A stretch of 64,000 nucleotides of DNA from contig JACKKG010000001.1 of assembly GCA_020637515.1 (NCBI GenBank), positions 310,001-374,000 on the forward strand, given 5' to 3'. This document shows, piece after piece, positions 25,188 through 36,477 of the stretch; position 1 is the first letter of the stretch; each line of letters opens with the position of its first letter. Below the pieces are notes generated by a model, which was given only the letters and a program-made list of their open reading frames with translations, was not told the origin of the DNA and did no database searches. Both the position numbers and the translations under genes were made by a program. The stretch comes from Rhodobacter sp. (GTDB lineage: Bacteria; Pseudomonadota; Alphaproteobacteria; Rhodobacterales; Rhodobacteraceae).

Positions 25188-26972
25188 TCAGCCCTCGTCG
25201 CCATCGGTGAATTGCAGCTTTGCAAGGCGCGCGTAGAGCCCGCCTTGCGCCACCAGTTCGGCGTGCGTGCCCTCGGCGGCGATGCGGCCGGCCTCGAACA
25301 CCACGATTCGGTCGGCCTTGCGCACGGTTGCCAGACGGTGCGCGACCACCAGTGTGGTGCGGCCCTGCGACAGCCGTTCCACCGCCTGTTGCACCAACCG
25401 CTCGCTTTCCGCGTCCAAGGCCGAGGTGGCCTCGTCCAGCAGCAGCACGGGCGCGTCGCGCAGGATGGCGCGGGCGATGGCGATGCGCTGCTTCTGGCCG
25501 CCCGACAGCATCACGCCGCGTTCGCCCAGTTGCGTCTCATACCCCTCGGGCAGGGCGGCGATGAAATCATGCGCGGCGGCGGCGCGGGCGGCGTCCTCGA
25601 TCTGGGCATCGGTCGCGTCGGGACGGCCAAAGCGGATGTTCTCGCGCGCCGAGGTGGCAAAGATCACCGGGTCCTGCGGCACCAGCGAGACCGCGCCACG
25701 CAGATCCCGGCGGGTCAGGTCGCGCAGGTCGGTGCCATCCAGGCGGATCGCCCCCTCTTGCGGATCGTAGAAGCGCAGGAGCAACTGGATCATGGTCGAT
25801 TTCCCGGCCCCCGAGGGGCCGACCAGGGCCACCGTCTCGCCCGGATTGACTGTCAGGTTGACGCCGTCCAGCGCCGATTGCCTGGGCCGCGAGGGGTAGT
25901 GAAAGCGCACGCCCTCGAACGCGACGGCGCCCCGCACCGGGGCCGGCAGGGAAACCGGGGTCGCCGGGTCCTGCACGGCGTCCGTCGCATGCAACAGTTC
26001 GACCAGCCGCTCGGTCGCCCCGGCGGCGCGCTGCAACTCGCCCCAGATCTCGCTCAAGGCCCCGACCGAACCCGCGACCAGCACGGAATAGATGACGAAC
26101 TGCACCAGTTCGCCGATGCTCATGCTGCCGGTGCGCACATCCAGCGCGCCGACCCACAACACCCCGACAACGCCCGAGAACACCAGCGCGATGATGACCA
26201 CCGTCATCACCGCCCGCGTGGCGATGCGCGTCATCGCGATGTCAAAGCTCTTTTCGGTGACCGTGGTAAAGCTGGCGATCGACTGCCCCTCGTGGGTAAA
26301 GGCCTGCACGGTCTGCGCGGCCGACAGGGCCTCGGCCGCGTGGCCACTGCTGGCGGCGATCCAGTCCTGGTTCTGGCGCGACAGCGTGCGCAACCGCCGG
26401 CCCAGCGTGACGATGGGCACGATCACCGCCGGCACCAGCAGCAGCACCAGTCCGGTCAGCTTGGCCGAGGTCAGCGCCAGCAGCACCAGCCCGCCCAGCA
26501 GCATCAGGACGTTGCGCAGCGCGACCGACACCGACGAGCCGACGATCGACTGGATCAGCGTGGTGTCGGTGGTCAGCCGCGACAGCACCTCGCCCGACAT
26601 GATCCGTTCGAAGAACGCCGGCGACATGGCGATAACGCGTGCGAACAGCGCCTCGCGCAGGTCGGCGACGACCCGTTCGCCCAGCCGCGTCACCATGTAG
26701 TAACGCAGCCCCGTGCCCAGCGCCAACAAGCCCGCCAGCGCCAGCGCGGCGACGAAGTATTCGTTCAGCAACTGCAACTCGCCCGAGCCGAAGCCATCGA
26801 CCACCCGGCGCACCGCCAGCGGCAGCGCCAGCGACACCGAGGCCGTGAGCACCAGCGACGCCAGCGCCCCGAACAGCAGTCCCCGGTAGGGCCGCAGAAA
26901 GGGCCACAAACCGGACAGCGAACCCATCCTGCGCGAAGTGGCCCTGTCCTGGGCCTGCGAAACGTCGGTCAT
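25188..26972 (-). CDS. ABC exporter, fused membrane and ATPase domains (MsbA-like)
   Basis: 594 aa half-transporter: six transmembrane helices in residues 20-310 and an ATPase domain 340-585 with Walker A GPSGAGKST, Q-loop, signature LSGGQKQRIAIARA, Walker B VLLLDEATSALD and the H-loop AHRLATV. Homodimeric exporters of this class move lipids or hydrophobic compounds; lipid A flippase (MsbA) is the best-known member, but the substrate cannot be fixed here. Start at 26972; an ATG 14 bases further up (MERRAM) is possible. The reading frame stays open about 110 codons upstream, but that part has mixed codon use. Confidence 0.88.
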   Translation of the reverse strand: MTDVSQAQDRATSRRMGSLSGLWPFLRPYRGLLFGALASLVLTASVSLALPLAVRRVVDGFGSGELQLLNEYFVAALALAGLLALGTGLRYYMVTRLGERVVADLREALFARVIAMSPAFFERIMSGEVLSRLTTDTTLIQSIVGSSVSVALRNVLMLLGGLVLLALTSAKLTGLVLLLVPAVIVPIVTLGRRLRTLSRQNQDWIAASSGHAAEALSAAQTVQAFTHEGQSIASFTTVTEKSFDIAMTRIATRAVMTVVIIALVFSGVVGVLWVGALDVRTGSMSIGELVQFVIYSVLVAGSVGALSEIWGELQRAAGATERLVELLHATDAVQDPATPVSLPAPVRGAVAFEGVRFHYPSRPRQSALDGVNLTVNPGETVALVGPSGAGKSTMIQLLLRFYDPQEGAIRLDGTDLRDLTRRDLRGAVSLVPQDPVIFATSARENIRFGRPDATDAQIEDAARAAAAHDFIAALPEGYETQLGERGVMLSGGQKQRIAIARAILRDAPVLLLDEATSALDAESERLVQQAVERLSQGRTTLVVAHRLATVRKADRIVVFEAGRIAAEGTHAELVAQGGLYARLAKLQFTDGDEG

Positions 26973-27241
26973 GGCGCGCCTTTCCATAGGAGTCGCCTTG
27001 CCGTTTAGGCCCACGGGCAGCAAGGGGCAAGCACTCCGCGACGGGACGCCGCGCCGCGAGCCATCGAACATTTCACGCGCAACGACCGGCATTGGCGAAT
27101 ATTCATCGAACAGTGCAGCGGATTGCCGCACATCCATCGGCGATTCCCCGTATCCCCGCACGGATTCCGGAAAATTCCCGGCGCCGGCGGTCTGTTTGGA
27201 CCGGACTTGGTAAAATCCGCGCAAGCCGTGGGGGGAACGCA

Positions 27242-27547
27242 ATGAAAAACCGATCGTCGCCGGCTTTGACGAACAGGTCGGCCATGACCCCATGGGCGCC
27301 ATTGTCGCCCCAAGGCCTGGAGGTATCGGTTCGGCAAGGGCAAGGAACCGGCCTTCAAGCCGATGTTCCGCGTCTTCGTCCGCGCGGCGCTTCGATGGGC
27401 GCGGTGCCGGATTTTCCGGACGCGGCGTTGTTCGCGATGAGGGTTGTGATCATCGTTGGCCTTTACCTTTTGATGCCGGTGGTGAAACCTGAGCGGAACA
27501 GCTGTCTGTCCCGGCTCGAACCTGGCGAAATTCGCAAGGTCAAATGA
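27242..27547 (+). pseudogene. Possible frameshifted gene remnant (or a 101-aa small protein)
   Basis: An ATG at 27242 has a strong GGGGGAA four bases upstream and opens a 101-codon frame ending at 27547, with a hydrophobic helix near the end (RVVIIVGLYLLMPVV). Codon third positions, however, look coding-like first in a second frame (about 27214-27318, EKPIVAGFDEQVGHDPMGAI), then in a third (about 27321-27400, RYRFGKGKEPAFKPMFRVFV), and only then in the ATG frame. That pattern fits a gene broken by two small indels. No family recognised. The terminator at 27603 supports past or present plus-strand transcription. Confidence 0.35.
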
Positions 27548-27602
27548 GTTTCGCGTAGCAAGTGTCCGTATGCGCACGGGAGCGTCGCGTGTCAGTGAGG
27601 TC

Positions 27603-27629
27603 GGGCCCGGCAACGGGCCCGGCCTTTTT
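27603..27629 (+). terminator. Rho-independent terminator
   Basis: Stem GGGCCCG / CGGGCCC around GCAA, extended by flanking GC pairs, then GGCCTTTTT. The T-run is on the plus strand only, so it serves something transcribed rightward from before 27600, although no solid gene is there. Confidence 0.75.
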
Positions 27630-27729
27630 CCGCCGGTTCACGCGCCGATGGCAAACAGGTGATCGCGCCCGGCTTGCCCGGCGTGGGGCGCCCGGTCATG
27701 CTGCGGACATTCCAGACCGGAGTTCGCAC

Positions 27730-29640
27730 ATGCCCTTTCCCCTGACCCGTTTCCGCCGCGCCCTGATCCTGTCCGCCGGAACCCTGGCGCTGGCCCTGCC
27801 GCTCAACGCCGAAACGACGATCCGCGGCGTCACCCTGTCCACCGCCGGCCTTGCCATGATCGAGGCGACGGGTCACCTGGGCAGCGACCCGATCCGCCTG
27901 TCGATCGCCCGGGGCGACATCGACGACTTTCTGAAAAGCTTGTGGGTGGTCGATCCCGCGGGGTCGGTGCCCTCGGTCACGATGACCGGGCCCGGCAGCT
28001 TCGACGACGCCTTTGCGCATTTCCCCTTTGGCCCGCAGGACGTGACCGACCCGGCCCGCCTGTTCGCCGCGATGATCGGCGCGCCCGTGACGGTCGAGCG
28101 GCGCGGCGAATCCTGGTCCGGGCTGAACATGGGCGTGACCCAGCGCCCCGGCGAGAACGGGCCGCAGAACGTGCTGACGGTGCAGGGCGACGACGGCACG
28201 CTGCACAGCTTTGTCATGGATGACGCGCTGGGGGTGCGATTCGCGGACGCGACGGATCAGCAGACCCTGACCGCCGCGCTCAGGGCCTGGCGCGGCTCGG
28301 CCAATCCCCGGCGGGTCGAGGTGACACTGGACAGCGCCGATCACAGCGAACGCGACCTCGACCTGGTCTATCTGCAAAACGCGCCGCTGTGGCGCACCGC
28401 GTGGCGCGCGGTGGACACGTCCGACGGCATCCGGCTGATTGGCTGGGCGGTGGTCGAGAACACCACCGGCGCCGACTGGGACCAGGTGCGGCTGACGCTG
28501 GCCACCGGGTCTGTTCGGGCGATTTCCGCCCGACTTTATGAACGCCGCTATGCCCAGCGCGAACAGGCGCTTGACGATGCCGTCGCGGCGCCGATGGTGG
28601 CGGCCACAAGCTATCGCGCCGGCGCGCTTGCCATGGCCGAGGCCGCGCCCGCACCGATGATGGCCGACAGCGCCGCCAGCGTCGGCGTGACGGCCGACGA
28701 CGGCGACAGCTTCAGCCGCTTCACGTTGGACACCCCCGTGACGCTGGCAGCCGGCCAGATGATGAGCGTGCCGTTCCTGTCGGAATTGCTGCCCGACGCG
28801 CGGCTCACGCTGTATCGCGGCGGCTCGGGCGAGTTGCACCCGACCATCGCGCTGTCGCTGGAAAACCCGCTGCCCCTCAGGTTGCCCGCCGGGGTGCTGA
28901 CCCTCTACGAGGACGGGCGCGGGCACGCGGGCGACGCGATGATCCCCGAGATGGCCCCCGGCGCGACCGAAACCGTCACCTTTGCCCGCGACACCGCGGT
29001 CGAGGTGCGCGAAGAGAACACCGGCACCGAAACCGTGCGCGAGATGCGGCTGTCGAACGGGTTGCTCTATGTGACCGAGGACCTGGAACAGCGCACCACC
29101 TATCGCATCGAGGGCGCCCCCGGGGCCGCGCGCGACATCACCATCGACCATCCGCGGCGCGACGGCTGGACCGTCAGCTCCGCCACCGGCCCCGAGGAAC
29201 GCCCCGACGCCTGGCGCTGGGTGGTGCATGTCGCGGCCGGCGGGCGGGACAGCCTGACGGTGACCGAACGCCAGCCGCGCACCCGGCGCGTGGGGTTGAT
29301 GGACATCGACACCAACACGCTGGCCTACTGGCAGGGGCGCTCGGTCGATCCCCGGGTGACCCAAACGCTGCGCCAGCTTGCCGATCTGCGGGGCCAGATC
29401 ACCGTCGCGCAAGAGGACCAGCGCACCCAGGCGCAAAGCGTCCAGACGCTGGAGCGTGAGCAACAGCGCCTGGTCAACCTGATCGTCCAACTGGGCGACG
29501 ACAGCCAGGCCAACCGCGACCGTCGCGCCCGTGTGGATGCCATCGACGCCGAGATCGCCGCTGCCCAGGCCGCCAGCGAGGCGGCGGTGCAACGGGTTCA
29601 GGACCTGCACCGCCAGATCGCCGCGCTGATCGGGGCCTGA
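27730..29640 (+). CDS. DUF4139-domain exported protein
   Basis: 636 aa. Signal peptide (LILSAGTLALALPLNA, cut near residue 28), a beta-rich middle, and a DUF4139 region (about 205-560) with YLQNAPLWRTAWRAV, WAVVENTTGADWDQVRLTLATGSV and NGLLYVTEDLEQRTTYRIE. The last 80 residues are a likely coiled coil (QTLEREQQRLVNLIVQL, DAIDAEIAAAQAASEAAVQRV). DUF4139 proteins usually carry the coiled coil N-terminally with DUF4140; the order here is different. Role unknown, probably periplasmic or outer-membrane-linked. It is a single-gene unit. Confidence 0.75.
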   Translation: MPFPLTRFRRALILSAGTLALALPLNAETTIRGVTLSTAGLAMIEATGHLGSDPIRLSIARGDIDDFLKSLWVVDPAGSVPSVTMTGPGSFDDAFAHFPFGPQDVTDPARLFAAMIGAPVTVERRGESWSGLNMGVTQRPGENGPQNVLTVQGDDGTLHSFVMDDALGVRFADATDQQTLTAALRAWRGSANPRRVEVTLDSADHSERDLDLVYLQNAPLWRTAWRAVDTSDGIRLIGWAVVENTTGADWDQVRLTLATGSVRAISARLYERRYAQREQALDDAVAAPMVAATSYRAGALAMAEAAPAPMMADSAASVGVTADDGDSFSRFTLDTPVTLAAGQMMSVPFLSELLPDARLTLYRGGSGELHPTIALSLENPLPLRLPAGVLTLYEDGRGHAGDAMIPEMAPGATETVTFARDTAVEVREENTGTETVREMRLSNGLLYVTEDLEQRTTYRIEGAPGAARDITIDHPRRDGWTVSSATGPEERPDAWRWVVHVAAGGRDSLTVTERQPRTRRVGLMDIDTNTLAYWQGRSVDPRVTQTLRQLADLRGQITVAQEDQRTQAQSVQTLEREQQRLVNLIVQLGDDSQANRDRRARVDAIDAEIAAAQAASEAAVQRVQDLHRQIAALIGA

Positions 29641-29643
29641 CGA

Positions 29644-30438
29644 TCAGTCGAAGCGCCAGCTCGACGCGGTGACGCCGCCCATCAGGCCCACATCGTGATA
29701 GATGCGGGTGGCGGCACCGCCCTCGGCTGCGCCCAGCGCAGCGAACAGGGGCACCAGGTGATCCTCTTGCGCGTGGCAGGCCCGCGCGTAGGGGGCGCGT
29801 TCCCAGTCCAGAATGCGCGGCGTGCGGACCTCGGGCGGGGCATCCAGCGTTTCGCTCAGCCAGGCGTCGAACGCCTCGCTGGGCACCCGCGCCGCCGGTC
29901 CGAACTGCCGAAGGTTGTGATAGCTCAGCCCCGATCCGACGATCATCACCCCCTCGTCACGCAGGGGCGCCAGCGCGCGCCCCAGGCGCAGATGCTCGAG
30001 CGGCGCATACCCCTTCCGCAACGAGACCTGATAAACCGGCACATCGGCATCGGGGAACATGATGTAGAGCGGCGCAAAGGTGCCGTGATCGAACCCCTGC
30101 GTCGGGTCGATCCGCGTCGGCAGGCCGGCGGCGGCGATCAGATCGGCGGTGCGGGCAGCCAGATCGGGCGCGCCGGGTGCCGGATAGGTGATGGTATAGG
30201 TCTCCGGCGGGAAGCCATAGTAATCATAGACCATCGGCGGATTCGCCGCGCCCATGACGGCAAAGGCGTCGTCCTCCCAGTGGCCGGACACCACCAGCAC
30301 CGCGCGCGGCCGTTCGGGCAGGTCCACGACCATCCGCTTGAGCGAGGCTTCGAGGGTCACGAACTGCCGGCGCATCGGCGCCAACCAGGGCCACGGGCCG
30401 CCCCCGTGCGAGATGAAATAGGTGGGAAGTCGGGTCAT
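29644..30438 (-). CDS. DODA-type class III extradiol dioxygenase (YgiD family)
   Basis: 264 aa. Metal-binding His residues as in the family: ISHGGGP at the N-terminus, SGHWEDD, GFDHGTFAPL, and GSGLSYHNLRQF. The family includes 4,5-DOPA dioxygenase; in bacteria the true substrate is usually an unknown catechol. It opens a catecholic ring using Fe(II) or Zn. The start is a clean ATG after AGGAGCG. It is convergent with the DUF4139 gene and has no evident operon partner. Confidence 0.88.
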   Translation of the reverse strand: MTRLPTYFISHGGGPWPWLAPMRRQFVTLEASLKRMVVDLPERPRAVLVVSGHWEDDAFAVMGAANPPMVYDYYGFPPETYTITYPAPGAPDLAARTADLIAAAGLPTRIDPTQGFDHGTFAPLYIMFPDADVPVYQVSLRKGYAPLEHLRLGRALAPLRDEGVMIVGSGLSYHNLRQFGPAARVPSEAFDAWLSETLDAPPEVRTPRILDWERAPYARACHAQEDHLVPLFAALGAAEGGAATRIYHDVGLMGGVTASSWRFD

Positions 30439-30545
30439 CGGACGCTCCTGTCTCGGTCACCACGAATATCGGCCCGCCGCGCGATTCGGAAAACGCGCCC
30501 CCGCGCACAGGTTCTGTGCATCGCCGCGAGGTCCGGCCCGCCCCG

Positions 30546-31007
30546 TCACAAGGCGCCCGGTCCCACCATTTCGCGCATCGCGACATAGGTGTGATACTCG
30601 GACACGTTCGGGTCGTCGTGGAACACCTCGATCGCGAACTGCGCATAGGCCGCCATGCTTTCCAACCGCAAGGTCAGCACGAAATCCGCATCCCCCGTGA
30701 CATACGAGGCCAGCTTGACCTCGGACCGGCCGCGCAGTTTCCGGGCGAAATCGGCATATGTGCGCGCGCCGTGGTCCAGCGAAACCAGCGCGAACACGGT
30801 GACCGGCGCGCCCAGATATTCGGGATTCACCACCGAGATGTCGGCCGTGATGATCCGTTCCGCCCGCAATCGTCTGAGGCGGCGCAGAACCGCGCTTTGC
30901 GACAGACCGACACGGTCCGCCAGCACCCGGGCCGAGGTCTGGTTGTCGCGCTGCATCTCGGCCAGAAGCGCGTGGTCGAACCGATCGAGCGCGACGGATT
31001 TCGCCAT
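30546..31007 (-). CDS. Lrp/AsnC family transcriptional regulator
   Basis: 153 aa. N-terminal winged HTH (LDRFDHALLAEMQRDNQTSARVLADRVGLSQSAVLRRLRRLRAERII) and C-terminal ligand-binding RAM domain with VFALVSLDHGA and VKLASYVTGDADFVLTLRLES. Divergent from a PLP-dependent gamma-family enzyme, which it probably controls in response to an amino acid, while also controlling itself. GGGG before the ATG at 31007 favours this start over 31019. Confidence 0.92.
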   Translation of the reverse strand: MAKSVALDRFDHALLAEMQRDNQTSARVLADRVGLSQSAVLRRLRRLRAERIITADISVVNPEYLGAPVTVFALVSLDHGARTYADFARKLRGRSEVKLASYVTGDADFVLTLRLESMAAYAQFAIEVFHDDPNVSEYHTYVAMREMVGPGAL

Positions 31008-31028
31008 TTTGGACCCCATCAAAGGCGC

Positions 31029-31077
31029 ATTTCGCCAATTCATAGCGAAAATCGGTGAAAACAACCAGGCAATTTCG
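31029..31077. promoter_or_regulatory. Candidate Lrp-type operator between divergent genes
   Basis: An AT-rich island in the 129-bp gap holds ATTTCGC (31029-31035) and its inverse GCGAAAAT (31045-31052), plus a further AATTTCGC copy at 31071-31078. Repeated half sites about one to two helical turns apart between a Lrp gene and its divergent target are typical of Lrp binding. Confidence 0.45.
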
Positions 31078-31136
31078 CGCAAGATCCGCGCGACGCGGTT
31101 GGGCACGGTGCCTTTCCGCCCGCGACAGGACCGCCC

Positions 31137-32288
31137 ATGACCGACTGGAACAAACGCACGCTGACCGCCCAGGCCATGGGCCATATCGACCCGCTGACGC
31201 GCGCCGTGGTGCCGCCGATCCACGTGGCGACGACCTACATCCGGGACGAGGACAACGGCTATTCCTCGGGCTACATCTACGCCCGCCCGCACAACGCCAC
31301 CGTGCGCGAGGCCGAGGCGGTGCTGGCGATGCTGGAAGAGGCGCCGGCCGGCGCGCTGCTGTTCGGTTCGGGCATGGCGGCGGCGGTCGCGGTGTTCGAA
31401 TCGCTGGCGCCTGGGGACCATGTGGTGGCCTCGCGGGTGATGTATTGGGGCCTGCGCAACTGGCTGGCGACCGAGGCGACGCGCTGGGGCCTGTCGGTCG
31501 AATTCGTGGAAACCGACGACCTGGATGCGCTGCGGGCCGCCGTGCAGCCCGGGCGCACGCGGCTGGTCTGGATCGAAACCCCGTCCAACCCGATGTGGAC
31601 GATCACTGACATCGCCGCCGCCGCCGCGATCGCCCATGCCGCCGGCGCGCGGCTGGCGGTCGATTCGACCTGCGCCTCGCCGGTGCATACCCGCCCGCTG
31701 ACGCTGGGCGCCGACATTGTCATGCATTCGGCCAGCAAGGTGCTGAACGGGCATTCCGACGTGATCGCCGGGGTTCTGGCGGCGCGCGAGGACAGCGCGT
31801 TGTGGGAGCGGATCAAGGCGACGCGGCACAACCGGGGCGCCATCCTGGGCCCGTTCGAGGCCTATCTTCTGGCGCGCGGGATGCGCACGCTGCATGTGCG
31901 CCAGGAACGGCAGTCGGCCTCGGCCATGGCGCTGGCGCAGCGTCTGGCGGCGCATCCGATGGTCGCGCAGGTGCTGTATCCCGGCCTGCCGCAACACCCC
32001 GGGCACGACATCGCCGCGCGGCAGATGACGGGCGGGTTCGGCTACATGCTGTCGCTGCGGCTGACGGGCGGCGAGGGCGCGGCCATCGCCACCGCGGCCA
32101 GGGTGCGGCTGTGGAAACGCGCGACGTCGCTGGGCGGCGTGGAAAGCCTGATCGAACACCGCGCCTCGATCGAGGGGGCGGGCTCGCCCTGCCCCACCGA
32201 TCTGCTGCGCCTGTCCACCGGCATCGAGGACACCGGCGACCTGTTCGACGACCTGGACGAGGCGCTGCGCGCCGCGGCGCGCGGCTGA
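31137..32288 (+). CDS. PLP-dependent trans-sulfuration-family enzyme (cystathionine gamma-synthase/lyase-like)
   Basis: 383 aa Cys/Met metabolism PLP enzyme. PLP-binding Lys201 in MHSASKVLNGHSDVIAG; substrate and cofactor contacts GYIYARPHNATVREAE, FGSGMAAAVAVF, WIETPSNPMW, and the C-terminal SLGGVESLIEHRASIEG. The family makes or breaks C-S bonds (cystathionine, methionine gamma-lyase, O-succinylhomoserine sulfhydrylase); the exact reaction is not decidable. The divergent Lrp regulator suggests amino-acid-responsive, possibly catabolic, use. Confidence 0.88.
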   Translation: MTDWNKRTLTAQAMGHIDPLTRAVVPPIHVATTYIRDEDNGYSSGYIYARPHNATVREAEAVLAMLEEAPAGALLFGSGMAAAVAVFESLAPGDHVVASRVMYWGLRNWLATEATRWGLSVEFVETDDLDALRAAVQPGRTRLVWIETPSNPMWTITDIAAAAAIAHAAGARLAVDSTCASPVHTRPLTLGADIVMHSASKVLNGHSDVIAGVLAAREDSALWERIKATRHNRGAILGPFEAYLLARGMRTLHVRQERQSASAMALAQRLAAHPMVAQVLYPGLPQHPGHDIAARQMTGGFGYMLSLRLTGGEGAAIATAARVRLWKRATSLGGVESLIEHRASIEGAGSPCPTDLLRLSTGIEDTGDLFDDLDEALRAAARG

Positions 32289-32290
32289 CC

Positions 32291-32770
32291 TCAGATCAGG
32301 CCACGATAGGCGGCTTCCCAGCGCGTCAGGTTGTACATGTCGGTATGCCCCCACGGCTCGCCATAGCTGGGCGCGTCGTTGGGGCCCATGGCCAGCTCGG
32401 CCTCCATGTAGGCGCGGCGCTGATCCAGCGCGACCAACAGGTCGGCGTCGGACAAGGTCTTGACGTTGTTGTTATACCAGTTGGTCACCCCAGCCGGGGT
32501 GAAGAAATAGAAGGTCTGGTTGGCGTAGCCGGCGGCCGAGGACAGGTCGAGATCGGCGTTCGGGTCGGTGCCGGGCAGAATCAGCGCCACCGAGGCGTTG
32601 CTCAACGCGGCCTGGATATCGGTGGCCAGGTCCCCGACCCCACCGCGCACCGCCACGGCCGAGGACAGCCCGAGACCCGAGACCGCGGCCGTCAGGACCA
32701 CCCAGTCCACGGTCACGGCACCACTGTTATCCGTCAGAAAGTCTTTCGCCTTGTCCAGGACACTTGCCAT
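32291..32770 (-). CDS. Flp-pilin-like small protein
   Basis: 159 aa. The N-terminus FLTDNSGAVTVDWVVLTAAVSGLGLSSAVAV looks like a type IVb (Flp) pilin: Gly17 before a hydrophobic helix, with Asp22-Trp23 where Flp pilins have the conserved Glu-Tyr after four residues. The long soluble C-terminal part (residues 50-159) is unlike the tiny Flp pilins and contains aromatic and Asn-rich segments (FYFFTPAGVTNWYNNNV). No tad genes are nearby. It may be a minor pilin or pseudopilin processed by a TadV-type peptidase elsewhere; function unknown. Confidence 0.55.
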   Translation of the reverse strand: MASVLDKAKDFLTDNSGAVTVDWVVLTAAVSGLGLSSAVAVRGGVGDLATDIQAALSNASVALILPGTDPNADLDLSSAAGYANQTFYFFTPAGVTNWYNNNVKTLSDADLLVALDQRRAYMEAELAMGPNDAPSYGEPWGHTDMYNLTRWEAAYRGLI

Positions 32771-32947
32771 GATTTGCCTACCCGAAATCGCAACACGCTC
32801 GCCGGAAATATTGGCGGCGCGGTCAGGCTGACGGCAAAGTGTGTCAAAGTTGCGAAAGCACCGGGGCCGGATTGCGGCGGGGCCCCGGATGACCGCGAAG
32901 TCCGGGGGGGCGCCGCGCCGTGGCGGGCGCCCCCCCGGGACCTGGGA

Positions 32948-35566
<2,619 letters not shown>

Positions 35567-35736
35567 CGTGCTCTCCATTCCAAGCGCCCGACCGTCGGCA
35601 CGCCCGACCATCGGCGCGTGCCCCTTGCGGGCCTCGATCCTTATGTGGGGGCGAAATTTCCGCCATCAAGAGGGGTTGTTAACCCTCGGGCAACCTTCCG
35701 TCGGCACTCTGTCCCAAACGCGAATGGAGACACCTC

Positions 35737-36024
35737 ATGCTGCAACGCGCACCCCGCCTGCCGTCGCGGGTTCTGGTCCAGGTCCGATCCCCGGGCGGTG
35801 GTTTCGATGCCACGATCGGCAACCTGTCCGCGGGCGGCGCCCGTCTGCTGGGCGTGCCCGACCGCATGGTCCGCGTGGGCGACCCGATCGAGATCCACTG
35901 CCAGGGCGGTTCGCACGTCGCCCATGTCCGTTGGCATTTCGACGACACCTGCGGGCTGATGTTCGAACAACCGCTCAGCCCGCGCGCCATCGCCGCGATC
36001 CTCGGCTCGCGGCTGCTGCAATAG
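35737..36024 (+). CDS. Small PilZ-domain protein (first of two)
   Basis: 95 aa, PilZ fold only. The c-di-GMP signature appears as an N-terminal Arg-rich segment (RAPRLPSRVLVQVRS) and NLSAGGARL, matching the (D/N)xSxxG box. c-di-GMP binding is likely but not certain, since the RxxxR part (RLPSR) is only approximately placed. It is followed after nine bases by a second PilZ gene, so the two form an operon. A GTTAAC-containing near-palindrome lies about 60 bp upstream. Confidence 0.65.
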   Translation: MLQRAPRLPSRVLVQVRSPGGGFDATIGNLSAGGARLLGVPDRMVRVGDPIEIHCQGGSHVAHVRWHFDDTCGLMFEQPLSPRAIAAILGSRLLQ

Positions 36025-36033
36025 GGGGGCACG

Positions 36034-36366
36034 ATGCAATATCGCGAATGGCGCTATCCCTGCCAACACCCCGTGGACCTGGCGACTGGCTCGCAACGGG
36101 TCCAGGGGCTCATGGTCAATGTCAGCCAGCACGGCGCGCGGATTGCCGGCCCCCTGTCCACGCAGACCGGCGACCGGCTGACCGTGCTGCTTGGCCCCGG
36201 ATGCCTGCCGCGTGAGGCGGTGGTCCGCTGGGCACGGGGTGGCACCTTCGGGGTGAACTTTGCACGCCCGCTGGACGCCCGGACCATCGCCGTGGTCCGC
36301 AAGACCGCCGGCCATCGCGGGTTCCATGGCAGCGCGCCCGTGGCCCGGGCCCGCGAATTGCGCTGA
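36034..36366 (+). CDS. Small PilZ-domain protein (second of two)
   Basis: 110 aa. PilZ-like: REWRYPCQHPVDLATG then VNVSQHGARIAGPL, giving an NxSxxG-type box, and VVRWARGGTFGVNFARPL at the end of the barrel. The classic RxxxR is degenerate here, so binding of c-di-GMP is less sure than for its neighbour. Probably translated with the 95-aa PilZ protein; both may act as adaptors. Target unknown; no flagellar or cellulose genes are near. Confidence 0.6.
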   Translation: MQYREWRYPCQHPVDLATGSQRVQGLMVNVSQHGARIAGPLSTQTGDRLTVLLGPGCLPREAVVRWARGGTFGVNFARPLDARTIAVVRKTAGHRGFHGSAPVARARELR

Positions 36367-36477
36367 GCGTCCCGGTGTCCTCCCCCCGGCCCGACACCAC
36401 CCACAGGCCCCGCGACACCGCGTTTCCTTGACTTGCCTCCGGTGCGGCCGCATATCCCCCTGAAACGGAGGCCGTCC

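Larger units (their letters stand above)
26973..27729. other. 757-bp stretch without a convincing intact gene
   Basis: AT-richer than its surroundings in 27090-27280. The minus frame of the ABC exporter remains open here, but its codon use is not typical. On the plus strand, 27212-27547 has coding-like pieces in three different frames (see the entry at 27242), ending before a good plus-strand terminator at 27603. The region reads as the remains of a gene and its control DNA rather than a simple spacer. Confidence 0.5.
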
